This document shows, in pieces, positions 38,101 to 50,340 of a stretch of DNA of 64,000 nt. Position 1 is the stretch's first letter, and every line of letters starts with the position of its first letter. The stretch lies in assembly GCF_030272615.1 (NCBI RefSeq), contig NC_081415.1, positions 597,375,335-597,439,334 of the forward strand. Direction: 5' to 3'. The notes below the pieces were generated by a model. That model was not told the DNA's origin and did not search any database. It saw only the letters and a list, made by a program, of their open reading frames with translations. The stretch comes from Cryptomeria japonica. Lineage: Eukaryota; Streptophyta; Pinopsida; Cupressales; Cupressaceae. Made by a program: the position numbers and the translations under genes.

Positions 38101-39643
38101 ATTTGTTATGAAAGTTGTTGTGTGCCATATTACTATTCAAGTCACAATTTACATATTAAAACAAGGTTTATGTCATCAAGAGAACCACTATTATGAATAG
38201 AGACAATTATTCATTGATTCTTTATATTACTATTTTTTATAGACAAAAAATTTAAAACTATATATTTCGTGAAACTCATTTTACATTTTTAATCTTGTAA
38301 ACTACCTCGAACAACATTAAGATTACATTCTTCTAAATTCATATGTATACACATGCTCTTTGATTAGAAAAGAAAACCAAAAACCCATAAAGAAAAAAAA
38401 ATGCCATTAATACCTTGATTAAGGGTTCATAATGTAGGATTGACTCAGGCATCAAAGGTGTGGTTACCCTTGATGTCAACCTTCATACAAATGCACTGTT
38501 TTAGACAGTTGCACTAATTATTCAAGCTCAAGTTCCCTTGTGTGAAACTAGACATCTATATTTTGATATCTTACTAAAAGATCCTTTTAATATACAAACA
38601 ACATTTGCAGGTCCATGAAATTGCACGAGGCCGACAGTCATTCACATCAGTTGAAGGGCAGCACACTCTAAGACATTAATGCTCCACAAATCAAATCAAT
38701 CCATATACATTGAATTTCATCCTTCTTTTACTTGAGAAATAGCAATCCACGTAGACCAGTCTCACTTCAGTGGAAAGTTTACCTGCAACGAAGCTACAAA
38801 TCCAAGTGAAGAGACAAACACTCTTAATATCTCATCAATTACTTACGTCAACTATTTTTGTTGAAGCAAAGTCTGGCTATGCTTTATTTTCTTTTTCTTC
38901 TTTAATTGAGAGGCATTGAGAGTTTAGTTCAGCAATTTGGAGTTGAGCGTTTTATAAGAAGAGTTTTCTTATAATCTGTTGAAAGATGTACAATAGACTC
39001 TCATCCATATTGTAGGCAAATCAAGAGTTGTTCTAACTTCACTTCTTATGTCTTATTTGTTAATTTACTTGAATTTTTGTACATTTTTAACCCACTTAAT
39101 TATATATGCATTTATTTTGTCAAATTCATTACAATTTATATTTATTATATTTACTCATACACACATTCTCATCCATCTATTACTTACTTCAATTTTAGCG
39201 TTTCCACGTTCTAGGTCATTTCAAGAGATATGATCAATTTCATAGTTGTAAATTTGACCCTTAGAAATTTAAAAATTCAAATTTAATTTTTTGCCAACTT
39301 TTTTGTGTTATTTTTCTACTTAGAGTTGGTTAAACAAAATTTGCATGATTTATTGCTATGCCTTTGTATTTAATGGTGTTTATTTGGACCATCTCCTTGT
39401 CACTCAACATCTTCCTATCTAATTTGGCCATTCACATTAAAAGAGTATGATAAGAAGACTTCCATTTGTGCACTAAAATGAATTTAGACTTGCACAATAA
39501 TCCTAGAGCATCTATATGAAGGGAGATTCTTAATTTTTTTTATCATTGACATCACTCTACATCTGATCCCTTTTCAATAGTTGTGCAATGTCTCAAGCTT
39601 ACACTCAAGACATGAACTAACAAAAAAATTTCAAATTTATGAT
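35196..39643. other. Unassigned 4.4-kb stretch
   Basis: AT-rich DNA without a coding frame above about 70 codons, without LTR ends, primer-binding sites or tandem arrays that I can see, and without RNA genes. It may be the oldest host or transposon DNA in the window. I see nothing annotatable in it. Confidence 0.5.
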
Positions 39644-40600
39644 TGTAGCGTCGTAAATTGTATGTCCCGCATACAATTTTGTCCTTGTTTAGATCTCACC
39701 TTGGTGCTTCAACTTTTCATACCTGATGTCTATTTTGATTATGCTCACACCATCCATAGACTTGCATTTTCAGCTCCTTCTCTGCCTTCCCTCCAAGCCC
39801 AAGTCCTAATTGTCAGGACCAGGGTGCTCAGCACCCTGGTCCTCTCAATTAGGGCCCATTTTTGGTCCTCATAATGGTCATCTCAGATGAGCGATAAATT
39901 TGATCGCGTGTTGGCCTACTCTGAAAAATTCAATTAGTTTTCAAGGAGTCATGTATAAAAGGAGGTCTATCCCTCTCATTTGAAACCTAATTGGTCTAAT
40001 CTTCTAAGAGCCTCATTCAAGATCCTAAATTTAATTCAAGTGAGAAAAAAATTCAGTCATTCATCAAGCACAGGAGAAGAAGTGAAGTCAATTTGATGCA
40101 TTCAAAGCGACATCCGTGATCAATCTTCTTTGAAGACATTCTACATGAAACCCTAAAACCCTTGAATGAGGATCAAATAAAACTTCATCAAGGTATATTT
40201 TAATTACAAGCATTTTTGTTTAAGATCTAGATTTTACCTCAAAGGAAAGCATCTTGCAGTAATCTCCATTTCAATTTCAATTTCAAATTCAAGGTTAATT
40301 CCTAAACCAAGGTTTGAACTAAGGTAAACCCCTATCCACAACATCTTTCCCTCTCTTTTTGTGTGTAGGAAATACGTTTAGGAGCCATACTTAGGGACTC
40401 CAATAGATTCAACAGTGAAAAACATGTTCAGATTTCGATTGAGCAAAATTATGAGGACTAGGGCGAATCTATACTACCCAATCCAAGAAAATTAGGCCAA
40501 ACTTTTGGGAATAGGTCCTAAACATCTTCTTTTGCCCAAATCATAGTTTGTGGCTCTATGTGATATTTGTAGCAGTTTGTTTTTAATAGGTTTATGAAAT
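39644..40600 (+). repeat. Diverged LTR fragment related to Element D
   Basis: It opens TGTAGCGTCGTAAATTGTA, matching the first bases of Element D's LTRs, and keeps landmarks in the same order: a GC-rich palindrome (39818-39846, AGGACCAGGGTGCT c AGCACCCTGGTCCT), a TATAAAAGG box near 39953, and a GGTTTGAACTAAGGTAAACCCC phrase near 40310 like that of D. The right end is not defined, and no primer-binding site or ORF follows, so it is probably a solo or truncated LTR. Confidence 0.55.
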
Positions 40601-41256
40601 TATTAATTATTTTACCCTAGTTTCACAATTACCTTCCAATTTTACCTAAGAGGATAACAAAGAAATAACAAGTGAATCTAATCATAATTTTAGCCCTTTT
40701 CATATTTGGATTGTGCCTAGATCTATTGGATTCACTCGTCTTTCAATGTGTTGGCTAGTTTGACTTGTTAGTGGTTTTATTATCTTAATTGAAACCCTAA
40801 TTCCAAACCACCCAAATACAATTATATAATGTTTACATGTTGCAATGCACATTAGTGTGCACACAAAGTGTCATTTCAAGTGCAAAGAAACACAAGAGGG
40901 TGTCATTATTTCTCTAAGCACTTGGTGGCACATGTAGAAGATTTGACTACTTAGGTCCATAATGACTATAAGAGAGGATGGAACTTCCTCCATGATAATG
41001 ATCAAACACAAGTATATGATCTCATTCTCTTAGAAATACATGGAGTAGGATGTGGGTGACAACTATCTTTAGTTCATTCCACAAAAAATCAAATGACACC
41101 CAAACATAAGAGAGAATCTTTCACAAGTGGTTAATTAGCTAGGAGGTACAAGCCCTTAAACAATTGTTAATGGCAATTGATTAATTTTGTGGAATGCACA
41201 CTTCCCATCAATAAAGTAATTACATGGGAAGACTCAAAAGACCAAGGGGAACAATG
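40601..41256. other. Unassigned spacer
   Basis: Nothing recognisable: no open frame of note and no repeat boundary. It could include the decayed end of the preceding LTR fragment. Confidence 0.4.
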
Positions 41257-42054
41257 TGTTGGAAACTTGAGTTGTTGAGTTGAGTTGTCATTGATATCAA
41301 CTTGTCTAGTGTTGTCATTAATGTCACTATAAGTTGTGGTTGGTTTGGAAATAAGTATTTTGATGTTGTTGAGGTATTTTTGGAAGGTTGGTGTAGTGGA
41401 AGTTTCAATTTGTAGGAAATATTATTTATGTGTAGGAAAGAGTATTTAATGTCCCAATGGAAGAACGAAAATCATTCTTTCATATTGTGAAGATTATGGA
41501 TTGCAGTTCGGGATAATGTTTATGATCTGTCTATATTGCACTATCATTTTTTTAGGTCCTTTGTTGCTCAAATGGTAGAGTTGATTGTTGTTGTTTCTGA
41601 CAACGTGGTTGTTTGTCAAAACTAGTCTAAATAATGCTTGGTTGTTATTTGATGTATGGATTCAAGTGTTGTAGCTTGGAGGATATGTTAATTTGGTTTG
41701 TGTAGTGTTCAAGTTCATTTTTCTATTGTTGGTTTGACCAACAAGTGAAGTTATGTTGTTTTGAGTTCATTATTGTCAGCTAGTTTTCTTATCAAGAGAG
41801 TATTTTTGGATTCGATTGTGTGAAAGATTTTAGCATCAATGTTTCAGATCACACTTTGTGATCCATCATCAGGATGAACAAAGTCAAATAAGATGAAAAG
41901 TTGCAAACTTGGAATAAATAGGAAGGATTGGAGAAAGGTGCACGAAGAACGAAAAACCAAGATAGTCAAACCTAAACAAAAGGACACAAGAGGAAATAAA
42001 ATAAAAACAAAAGACAAAGAGAATAAAGACAGAGAAATAAAAACCAAATTAATA

Positions 42055-42057
<3 letters not shown>
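41257..42057 (+). repeat. Possible Copia-like LTR start, interrupted
   Basis: TGTTGGAAACTTGAG at 41257 follows ACCAAGGGGAACAATG and continues with GTTGTCATTGATATCAAC, a phrase resembling the starts of the LTRs of C and A. The sequence then runs into the (AT)n tract where Element E inserted. No matching LTR end is found, so this is tentative. Confidence 0.3.

Positions 42058-42137
<80 letters not shown>
42058..42137. repeat. (AT)n microsatellite, about 40 units
   Basis: A pure AT run followed by GTACATATACATACA, directly left of Element E. With the (TATACA)n run right of Element E it formed one compound microsatellite before the insertion. Confidence 0.96.
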
Positions 42138-42142
<5 letters not shown>

Positions 42143-42152
42143 TATACATACA

Positions 42153-42974
42153 TGTTAGGGGTCCCACAGATACTGAGAGGGGAGGGGGGGGTGAATCATT
42201 ATCTAACCGGTAATAAGAATTTCTTCAGTTAAAACATGCAGAACATAATATAACAGTGTACCAGTATGCAAGAAATAATGCAATAAACAGAATCAAGAAC
42301 ATCCACATGAAAAGTACACCATAACACAAGATGTTAACGAGGAAACCCAGTGTGGGAAAAACCTCAGTGGGATTTGTGACCCACAATATTCACTCACTGG
42401 CCAATAAGAGAATATTACTTACAATAGGGGCTTGCACATGCAGGAAGGCCAACTGCCTAGAGCTCACTGCTCAATGGGAAGTCACACTGACTTACAAATA
42501 AGGATTATACTAATCCAATAACTTGTACTTCTTTACAATAGCATCTTCAATTCCAGATTCAGTACCGGTTCCTGCTTTGTTCTTTACATATACCCTTTGA
42601 CCTATATTTTGCACATTAGGTCTGCCTAATATTTTCCTTAATGCTTCTACTACACTTCTATAAATGTCTACAATGATCTCCTTTATATATGAGTCATTTT
42701 ACAATTTGCCAAGTCGGCTTACAATAATAAACAAAATATTGTATAACAAAAATCCTGTCGGCCTTTGTGCTGGTATACTTGTTTTCTTCTGTGCCGGTGC
42801 TGGTGTCCTGAGTGTTGGTGTAGAGTGTGATTTGTTGATGCCGGTGCACTATCTTGCCGGTGTAATGCTTTGCCAGTATAATGTCTTGCCAGTGCCATAG
42901 GATTGCAAGGTTGCCAACAATGACAAAACCTTCAATCACATACAATGTCTCATTGGAGTGTGCATATGCCAACA
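42153..42974 (-). repeat. Element E 3' LTR
   Basis: On the plus strand TGTTAGGGGTCCC to TGCCAACA. It is close to the 5' LTR, with scattered substitutions. Apparent open frames across it are not conserved with Element A and are not genes. Confidence 0.93.
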
Positions 42975-43133
42975 ATCTCCCCCTTTGGCATTGATGGCAA
43001 CACTCATGAGAAATTTCAAAAAGTATCCAAAACTGTGTAGTCAAAAAAATGTTACCAAAAATGTGAGGGCTCCCCCTGAGCATATGATTCCTTTGTTGAG
43101 ATTTGAATTTTCTCATCCCACTACTCCCCCTTT
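42975..43133 (-). promoter_or_regulatory. Element E polypurine-tract ladder
   Basis: On the minus strand: CCAAAGGGGGAGAT abutting the LTR (42975-42988), AGGGGGAG (43070-43077) and AAAGGGGGAG (43124-43133). Same three-step order and similar spacing (about 150 bp) as in Element A. Confidence 0.85.
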
Positions 43134-43179
43134 GGCATCAATGACAAAGGTTGTCAAGATGTCAGTAGAGTTTTTGGTT

Positions 43180-46100
43180 TCAACCTTGTAGCTGGGTAGT
43201 TATACTTTGAAAAAGGTCTCCCAAAATCAAGTTTATACTATCCATAAAATTCTTACTATCCTTTATTGATGTCTCATTTCTCTTCACTATACTGGTGAGA
43301 TGCTGCAAATGCTCTATCGGTGTTTTGCTTCCCCGTGTTAATGCCTCAGAAATTTCCTTCCGTAGAGATGCTAAATAGTCCAATCTTGGACTTAGTTTAG
43401 ATCTCATCCATGTTTTGCCTTATTTATTATTCTTTCTTTCTCTCTTTCCAATTTGAGTAGTTCTTCCTAAAAATTTGCTATCTTCTCTTAAAAAATTGAT
43501 AGTGTATCAGGTGAGTTGACAAAGCTGTCTGCAAGTTTAATTATCTCATCCTGTGCCTTGCTCATTTTCATGTCAATATCTACAGTCAAAAAGTTTGTTT
43601 TACAGGTATCTTTATATAGATTTTTGTATTCTTTCAACAAATTACATAGTTCTGGTAGAAGTGTGTCAAAATCTCTATTACACTTCTTTATTTCCTCATC
43701 AAAGAATTTCTATTTTTCAATTTCTACCTTATCCTTCACTGCCTCTTCCTTTATTTTCTCAATGTTTTTTGAGATATATTTACACAATGTATCCAATTGT
43801 CCTAAAGAATCTTTGTTATCTATATTATAGTTGGGAGCTATTACCTTCAAAATCGGTATGGAATCATCAATTGCTTTGTAAGCCTGTGAGCTGCAGTCAG
43901 TTATTTTCTTGATAGAATCAAGTAATACCTTAGTCACATTTGTTGATTTGAATGCTGATGATGATCCAACAATCTGAGTACCAGTGGAAGTAACCATGCT
44001 TGTATTGACCTCTGGTAGGTCAGTTTGTGTCTGCATTTCTTTAAGCACTGGTTTTCCTACTTCACTAGTTACCGGTGGCACTGTTTCCTTATGTACCTGT
44101 TCTGGTTGATGTTGTTCCAGAGCCTTTAGCTCTATTGGTTTCTCTGTATGTTGTATTGTGTCAGTTTGTGACTCAGTCTCTACCTTTTTCTCTTTATCTT
44201 CTATCAATTTCTCTGTTTCCCCTGCTACCGGAGGCTCATTAGCCATATATGACTTGTCAGTTGTATCTTTGTCTACTATTATGTTGATCTTTTGAGTATC
44301 AACATTCACAGTATATAGGACTTCAGAATTAGGATTGTTATCCTCTACATCCATACTCTCAGCTGTCGGTTGATCTTCAGTAGTTGTTATTTTCACCGGT
44401 GGAGTATTTAAAGAAGGTGGGGGTAGGTTGTCTTTAACTTTGATGCTTGGTGGTCCACCATTTTTACCTTTCCCCTTGTCTCTATCCTTCTGATATACCT
44501 TTATAGGTTTAGGGTTCCTGTACTCTTCTTGTTTTTCTTTTTCAACTAGGAATATATCCCATGCATCTTTTGTTTCCTCTGTCACTTCATTAACTCTTCC
44601 TGCCATTAGTGAAATATGCCAGTGTGCAGTAGAGAATACTGACCGGTTTGCTTGAGCAATCAAATCATCAATTTCTTTTGGAGAGTTTACTGGATATACA
44701 ACAATTAGTTTCTCAATTTTTATTTTCTTATCTAATTCTATCACGGCCTATCTTCTTGCCTCAAGTCTTTTGAATAATTCATCAGGAATTTCATTTACTA
44801 CTTCCATCAAAAATTTCTTGTACATGTCCATATGCAATATAACACTGTTCTCAACTTTCTCTTTCTCATCAGCTGTTAGAGTGTCATAGATTTTCTCTAT
44901 GTTCTTCAGTTTACCTTCCTTTGTGATTTCATTTAGCAATATATCAAGAGGGGCCAAGTCTGTGTTTGTCCTTTTCTTCTTCTTAGGTGTCAGTTTCTTC
45001 TTTGGTGTGGCCTTTCTAACCGAAGATCTCATTGCTTGTTTCTTTTGCCTTGCTCTCCTAGGTGAAGGTGTGGTTGCTGGTGAGGGATCTCTTTTTCTTC
45101 CAACTCTTTAAAAAGTTGCTGGCATGTCACCTTCCAAAGAATTACCTACCGGTGATAGGTGAGTTTCTGGTTGTGGAGCTACCAAATCATCCTCTGTTAT
45201 GCTGGTTTTCTTCAATACATCTTCCTTAATGGCTTTTGCTTGTCTGGACCCTTTCCTTACAAATGCCTCAACCTTCTTTACTCTTTTCTTTGATTGTATT
45301 TGGCTTTCTATAGTCTCAGCACTACCAAATACTTCTTCATTAGGTTCATTGGGGGCTTCCAGAAGTGCTTTAGCATATGTTTCAACTACGTGATCATCTG
45401 TTTCATAGCCCATCTCGGTTACCCAAATTGTCCTTGGGATGACCGCTTCCATCCAGATTTCATCTTTCTTAATGACAAAGCATATATCATCTTTGTATTT
45501 GTCTACTATTTTCTGAGATAACTTTACTCTTTTCTTCATTTTGGTCTTTAATGCTTGGAAAAAGTCATGAATATTGTTTTCCTTGTTCTCACCCATGTTA
45601 TTGAATAGTTCAGTCAATTGTTTTCCTACCAGTATGTCATATCCAAGTTCTTTGTAACCTATACCGGGAACCTATTTTGTTATGTGTAGCATTAGGCATA
45701 CTAACAGATTTCCAAATTCGAAAGTTCCTTTCTTGTCCTTCTTGATCTTTCCAAGGTTGTCAATTAGTTCATCCTTTAACCACTCACATATGTAAATTTT
45801 TGCATTGTCTATGACCATGTCATAAGCATTCTTAATGCATAAACTTGAAACTGAATTAAGTCTATTAGCATGAGTAGCTTTATAACCTAATATCATACTA
45901 ATGAATCTCACATTGATATCTTTTACATCATTAACCCTTAGAGACCTCTTGTCGAATGTTGCACCAGTTAGGTCTATAACTAGGTCATTGGGAACCTTCT
46001 TGTTTTTATCTGGTCTCTTATCGATGGTCGATAACCCTGTGATAGCTTTCACAACTTCCTTGGTGATCTTATGGATTGTATCTAACCAGAAAAATTCTCC

Positions 46101-46460
46101 ATGTACCCTGCTTAAAACTATCCTAATCACATCCTTTGGAAATTGAGGAATGCTAAGGATTTCTGTAAATCCTAGGGTCTCAATAATCTTGTGTTCATCT
46201 TTAACATTGCCGGTATTATCACATATCACGGTTTTATACATGGTTTTAATTTCCTCATCTCCTAACTCTTCAATGTTGCAGTGGATGTACATTCTGGGGT
46301 CTTCAACATATACAACTCCCTTAGGAATTTGAGAAAAAGCACCTAAGGTATCATCCTTCTTTGCTATCTCAGGAACTAACTGAAATACGGGCCTAGGTCT
46401 TTTTATTACTTCAACAACAGTAGGGTTTGCTATATATTCAATTGCAGAGGTGGATGCCAT
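43180..46460 (-). pseudogene. Element E ORF2 (homologue of Element A ORF2)
   Basis: From ATG at 46460 one frame runs to 43710, interrupted only by three stops (TAG 45672-45674, TAA 45105-45110 region, TAG 44748-44750), then a frameshift before the last coiled-coil piece (43180-43407). Domain order is as in A: N-terminal domain with LGAFSQIPKG, RIVLSRVHGEFFWLD, LTGATFDKRSLRV and FISMILGYKATHANRLNS; basic linker KKKLTPKKKKR; second domain ending HISLMAGRVNEV; Thr/Glu/Pro-rich middle; C-terminal VLLDSIKKITDC coiled coil. It keeps the ~25 residues (around KRPRPVFQLVPEI) lost in A. A and E share well over half their residues across both folded parts, so the ORF encoded a real protein in the shared ancestor. 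Function unknown. Confidence 0.75.
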
Positions 46461-46600
46461 GATTAAATACCTTTTACCGCCTTGGATGGATGATTGCTTG
46501 GAGTGTGCTTGCTTCTTGCTCGAAATGCCTTAGCTCGGAATCTTCGTGCTCTCTGAAAATTTGAAATCACGGTGAAATGAAATGGAGCCAAAACCTTATT

Positions 46601-46606
46601 TTTATA
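46601..46606 (-). promoter_or_regulatory. Putative internal TATA box upstream of ORF2 (Element E)
   Basis: Minus strand CATTATAAAAATAAGG, 146 bp before the ORF2 ATG at 46460; matches the site and spacing in Element A (9945). Confidence 0.5.
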
Positions 46607-46845
46607 ATGTCTTTTCGCCATCTACCACATTAATTGCATGCCGCACATTAATTGCATGCCGGTTAAGTATTCACTTAACATTGTTTTGCCGGTAATAGAT
46701 AATTTTCAACTTCTTATCTCTAACCGAGGGAATAATTAGCACATGTATCAATAGATTGCCAAACCCTCAAGGAAATTTTTCTTCAATTAGATGAAGAACT
46801 TCCTGCTGGTGGAGCACTGCTCTGACCTTCCAGTGAAGCATCACT

Positions 46846-47967
46846 CTATCCTGTCGGTGAAGCATTGGTTGGTTCTACCAGTGGAGGAGTGTTCCCAATA
46901 TTTAGATCAGCTTTTCTAATCCATTGTTTTGAGAATTCTTGCTTAACCTCTTCAACTTTTTCTTTACCTTTCAAGCTATCACTTTTGTTGTCTACCGGTG
47001 TTCCTTTACTTCTACAAAATTTAGCAATATACCCAATCTTGTTACATGCATAACAAGTTACATTATTCTTCTGAATAGCTTTCTCATAACCTATGCCAGT
47101 TTGTGTTCTACATTGATTTGATAAATGTCCAAATCTTCCACAAATATAACATCTCACATTCATTCTGCAGTTTTCAGAGTTGTGACCAACTTTGTTGCAT
47201 TTTGAACATTGACCAGTGGGTGTGTTGATATTCTGATAATTCCTAGATCTACATTCATTTTCTCTATGACCATACTTATTACAGTTAAAGCATTTTCCAT
47301 TGAATTTATAAGCATTAGGTTGTCTTACCGGTTTGTTGTGATCCTGAGTATTTGCAATACTGGAGCTTTCACCAACTTCAAAGCCAATTCCAGAAGTGTC
47401 ACCTTTAGGTTTTTGATTCTTCAACAAGGTACCAAGTTCCTTTGAGCTTTTCTTGAATTTTTCTTTGTGTTGATTTGCAATTTCTAGTTCTTTTTCTAAG
47501 ATTTCTTTTTGTCTCATCGGTTTGTTTGAGTCATTCTGAGTATGCATTAGATCTATCTTCAACATGTCATTTTCATAGCTAAGTCTTGTGTTCTCATTTG
47601 CTGCATCACTTAGTCTTCTGGTCAATTCTTCTTCATTCTTCTTCATGTCCTCAATCTCTTTGCAAAATCTCATAGTCATATCCTACATTTCATTTTTTGT
47701 TGTCATGATCTCTTGTTTCAACTTGCTTATCATATCATTAAGTGATTCCTTTTCATCATTCTCATTTTGCAATTTTTCACAAAGTTCTCTTCTCCTATTT
47801 CTTGCAATAGTGAAATTTTCTTGAAGTGCCTGAATGATATCCTGAGCTGCCCTTAAATCATCTTCTAATTTGATATTTTTCAATTTGTCTGCATCATAGT
47901 CTATAAGAGCTCCTTCAAGTTGCTTCATCAGATTTTCCATCTTTACCGGTGTCAAGATCTTGCTCAA
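46846..47967 (-). pseudogene. Element E Gag C-terminal half (coiled coil plus CCHC knuckles)
   Basis: The frame starts within 35 bp of the primer-binding site (first ATG near 47943) with a coiled coil (MKQLEGALIDYDADKLKNI and following heptads), passes one TAG at about 47680, and ends with four CCHC-type boxes: CFNCNKYGHRENEC, CSKCNKVGHNSENC, CYICGRFGHLSNQC and CYACNKIGYIAKFC. The fourth has Tyr for His, whereas Element A keeps that His and lost the one in box three. A single stop and no frameshift make this the better preserved Gag copy. The N-terminal half of a normal Copia Gag is missing here too. Confidence 0.87.
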
Positions 47968-47997
47968 GCTGTTAGGCTTTTAAAAATAGAGGACCAA

Positions 47998-48009
47998 GCT
48001 CTGATACCA
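47998..48009 (-). promoter_or_regulatory. Element E primer-binding site
   Basis: Plus strand GCTCTGATACCA (TGGTATCAGAGC on the element strand), two bases from the LTR; initiator tRNA-Met type. Confidence 0.93.
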
Positions 48010-48011
48010 AT

Positions 48012-48836
48012 TGTTAGGGGTCCCATAGATAGTGAGAGGGGGGGGGGGGGGTGAATTAGTATCTAATCGGTAATAAGAATTTCTTCAGTTAAAACATGCA
48101 GAACATAATATAACAGTGTACCGGTATGCAAGAAATAATGCAATAAACAGAATCAAGAACATCCACATGAAAAGTACACCATAACACAAGATGTTAATAA
48201 GGAAACCCGGTTTGGGAAAAACCTTGGTGGGATTTGTGACCCACAATATTCAATCACTAGCCAATAAGAGAATATTACTTACAATAGGGGCCTGCACATG
48301 TAGGAAGTCCAACTGCCTAGAGCTCACTGCTCAATGGGAAGTCACACTGACTTACAAATAAGGATTATACTAATCCAATAACTTGTACTGCTTTACAATA
48401 GCATCTTCAATGCTAGATTCAGTACCAGTCCCTACTCTGTTCTTTACATATACCCTTTGACCTATATTTTGCACATTAGGTCTGCCTAATATTTTCCTTA
48501 ATGCTTCTACTACACTTCTACAAATGTCTACAATGATCTCCTTTATATATAAGAGTCATTTTACAATTTGCCAAGTCGGCTTACAATAATAAACAAAATA
48601 TTGTATAACAAAAATCCTATCGGCCTCTATGCTGGTATACTTGTTTTCTTCTGTGTCGGTGTCGGTGTCCTGAGTGCTGGTGTAGAGTGTGATCTGCTGA
48701 TGTCGGTGCACTATCTTGACGGTGTAATGCTTTGCCAGTATAATGTCTTGCCGGTGCCATAGGATTGCAAGGTTGCCATCAATGACAAAACCTTCAATCA
48801 CATACAATGTCTCATTGGAGTGTGCATATGCCAACA
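48012..48836 (-). repeat. Element E 5' LTR
   Basis: 825 bp next to the primer-binding site. It contains a run of 14 G on the plus strand (48038-48051; C-run on the element strand) just before the LTR end, longer than in the 3' copy. Confidence 0.93.
48541..48552 (-). promoter_or_regulatory. Element E LTR TATA box
   Basis: Minus strand TTATATATAAAGG. The 3' LTR has CATATATAAAGG at the matching place (42681-42690). This is the likely U3 promoter that would start genomic RNA synthesis. Confidence 0.5.
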
Positions 48837-48983
<147 letters not shown>

Positions 48984-49279
48984 TATATGTGTGTGTGTGT
49001 ATACATATATTCTATATAGATGAGTGTACAAATATATAATATTTTAAATAAATAAGTAAACAAAAATATATAAGAATGAGCAAACAAAAAATGTTATATA
49101 TATATATATATATAAAAGAAAACTCCCACACACACAAACAAAGGAAAGACAAGACCTCAAATAAAAAAACAAACAGAAAAATAAAAACCAGAACTCATGA
49201 AGCAAACCACCAAGAATATATAAAAATATATATCTGTGTGTGCATATACATATTTTAAAAAATAAACAAAAAGAAAAAA

Positions 49280-49359
<80 letters not shown>

Positions 49360-49397
49360 GGTATTTACATACCTATATATATATGTGCATATAAGTT

Positions 49398-49450
<53 letters not shown>

Positions 49451-49491
49451 GTATATATATGTATGTATATATATATGTGTGTGTGTGTGTG

Positions 49492-49560
<69 letters not shown>

Positions 49561-49620
49561 ATATAGGTATAAATATATGCATATAAATACCCCCACACAC
49601 ACAAACAAAGAAAAGACAAG
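48984..49620. repeat. Compound microsatellites (GT, CA, AT)
   Basis: Includes (TG)n near 48988, (AT)n near 49100, (CA)n at 49283-49355, mixed ATGT/AT steps at 49376-49475 and (GT)n at about 49498-49559. The (CA)n and (GT)n tracts are inverted relative to each other about 140 bp apart. Long low-complexity open frames here are artefacts. Confidence 0.95.
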
Positions 49621-49914
49621 ACTTTAGCTATGAATCACACGCAAAAAAAAATAGAAAATCTAAACTATTAAACAAGAAAAGAAATAAGAATAAATAAATA
49701 TAAAAATAAAATATAATAAATAAATGACACAAATAAGGAAAATGAGAAGGGGACCCAAAGGATAAAAAGAAGAAAAACCAAGGCGAAAGAAGGCCAAAAG
49801 TGAGGGGGGGGAGAAACTAGAAGAAGGAAGAGAAGAGAATGAGAGGAGGAAACAAAGAGAGGGAAAATTCCAAAGGCTAAGGGGCTAAGAGAGGAAGAAG
49901 GGAAAGGAGGAAGA

Positions 49915-50340
49915 CTATTTGAGCTTAGACAACAAGGGGTGCCAAGAACTGCTAAGATTCCAACCATCATCTCGATTGAAGTTGGTGGGATGATTGTAGA
50001 TTTGAATAGCTTCCATGAGTTTTCTTTTGAAAAAATTGTCTTCTTTGAACAAGATTTGGGTGCTCTCTAAATAAATATGGTGCTTCGTTGAGAGAGAGTG
50101 ATCCGCAAGGGCTGACTTAAGAGTATGCTCATGCTTGATGACAACACCGTGCTCTTTAATTCTAGTGCAAAATGAACGATCAGTTTCCCCAATATAAGGC
50201 GAGCCGCAAGAACACATAATCTTGTAGACGCCAGAGTCAAGGTGAGGATCTCTATAGTCTTTGAGAGGCGGGATGCACTTCTTCACCATAGAGAATGGTT
50301 TGAAAGAACATCAGATGCCTTTCCTAAGAAGGATCCTGGA
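49915..50340 (-). pseudogene. PLE GIY-YIG endonuclease domain
   Basis: The segment from VKKCIPPLKDYRDPHLDSGV reads through a complete GIY-YIG domain: GVYKIMCSCGSPYIGETDRS holds the paired GVY and YIG motifs with the CxCG inserted between them that is typical of Penelope enzymes; an Arg (RIKEH) follows, then NHxxxFNxDDGWNLSSSWHPL near the end. The endonuclease would nick target DNA to prime reverse transcription. This domain is open from 50289 to its stop at 49915; a TGA at about 50308 separates it from the reverse transcriptase. Confidence 0.85.

Larger units (their letters stand above)
42153..48836 (-). mobile_element. Element E: second member of the Element A family
   Basis: LTRs of 822 bp (42153-42974) and 825 bp (48012-48836) bracket 5.0 kb. 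A perfect target duplication ATACA (42148-42152 and 48837-48841) shows insertion into a microsatellite. Primer-binding site, Gag fragment, internal TATA box, ORF2 and polypurine ladder occur in the same order as in Element A, on the opposite strand. The proteins are clearly homologous to A's, whereas the LTR 5' halves have diverged; the U5 part (GGGTCACAAATCCCAC, GGTTTTTCCC, GGGTTTCCTC) is still shared. No polymerase or integrase. Confidence 0.94.

Noticed and set aside
35196-39643. Search for host exons, tRNA or snRNA genes in the longest unassigned stretch
   Set aside because: No frame with coding character, no tRNA A/B-box pair with cloverleaf and no splice-flanked motif could be supported by eye.
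42694-43116. 140-codon minus-strand frame across the Element E LTR and polypurine ladder
   Set aside because: It crosses the LTR boundary, and composition and comparison with Element A do not support coding.
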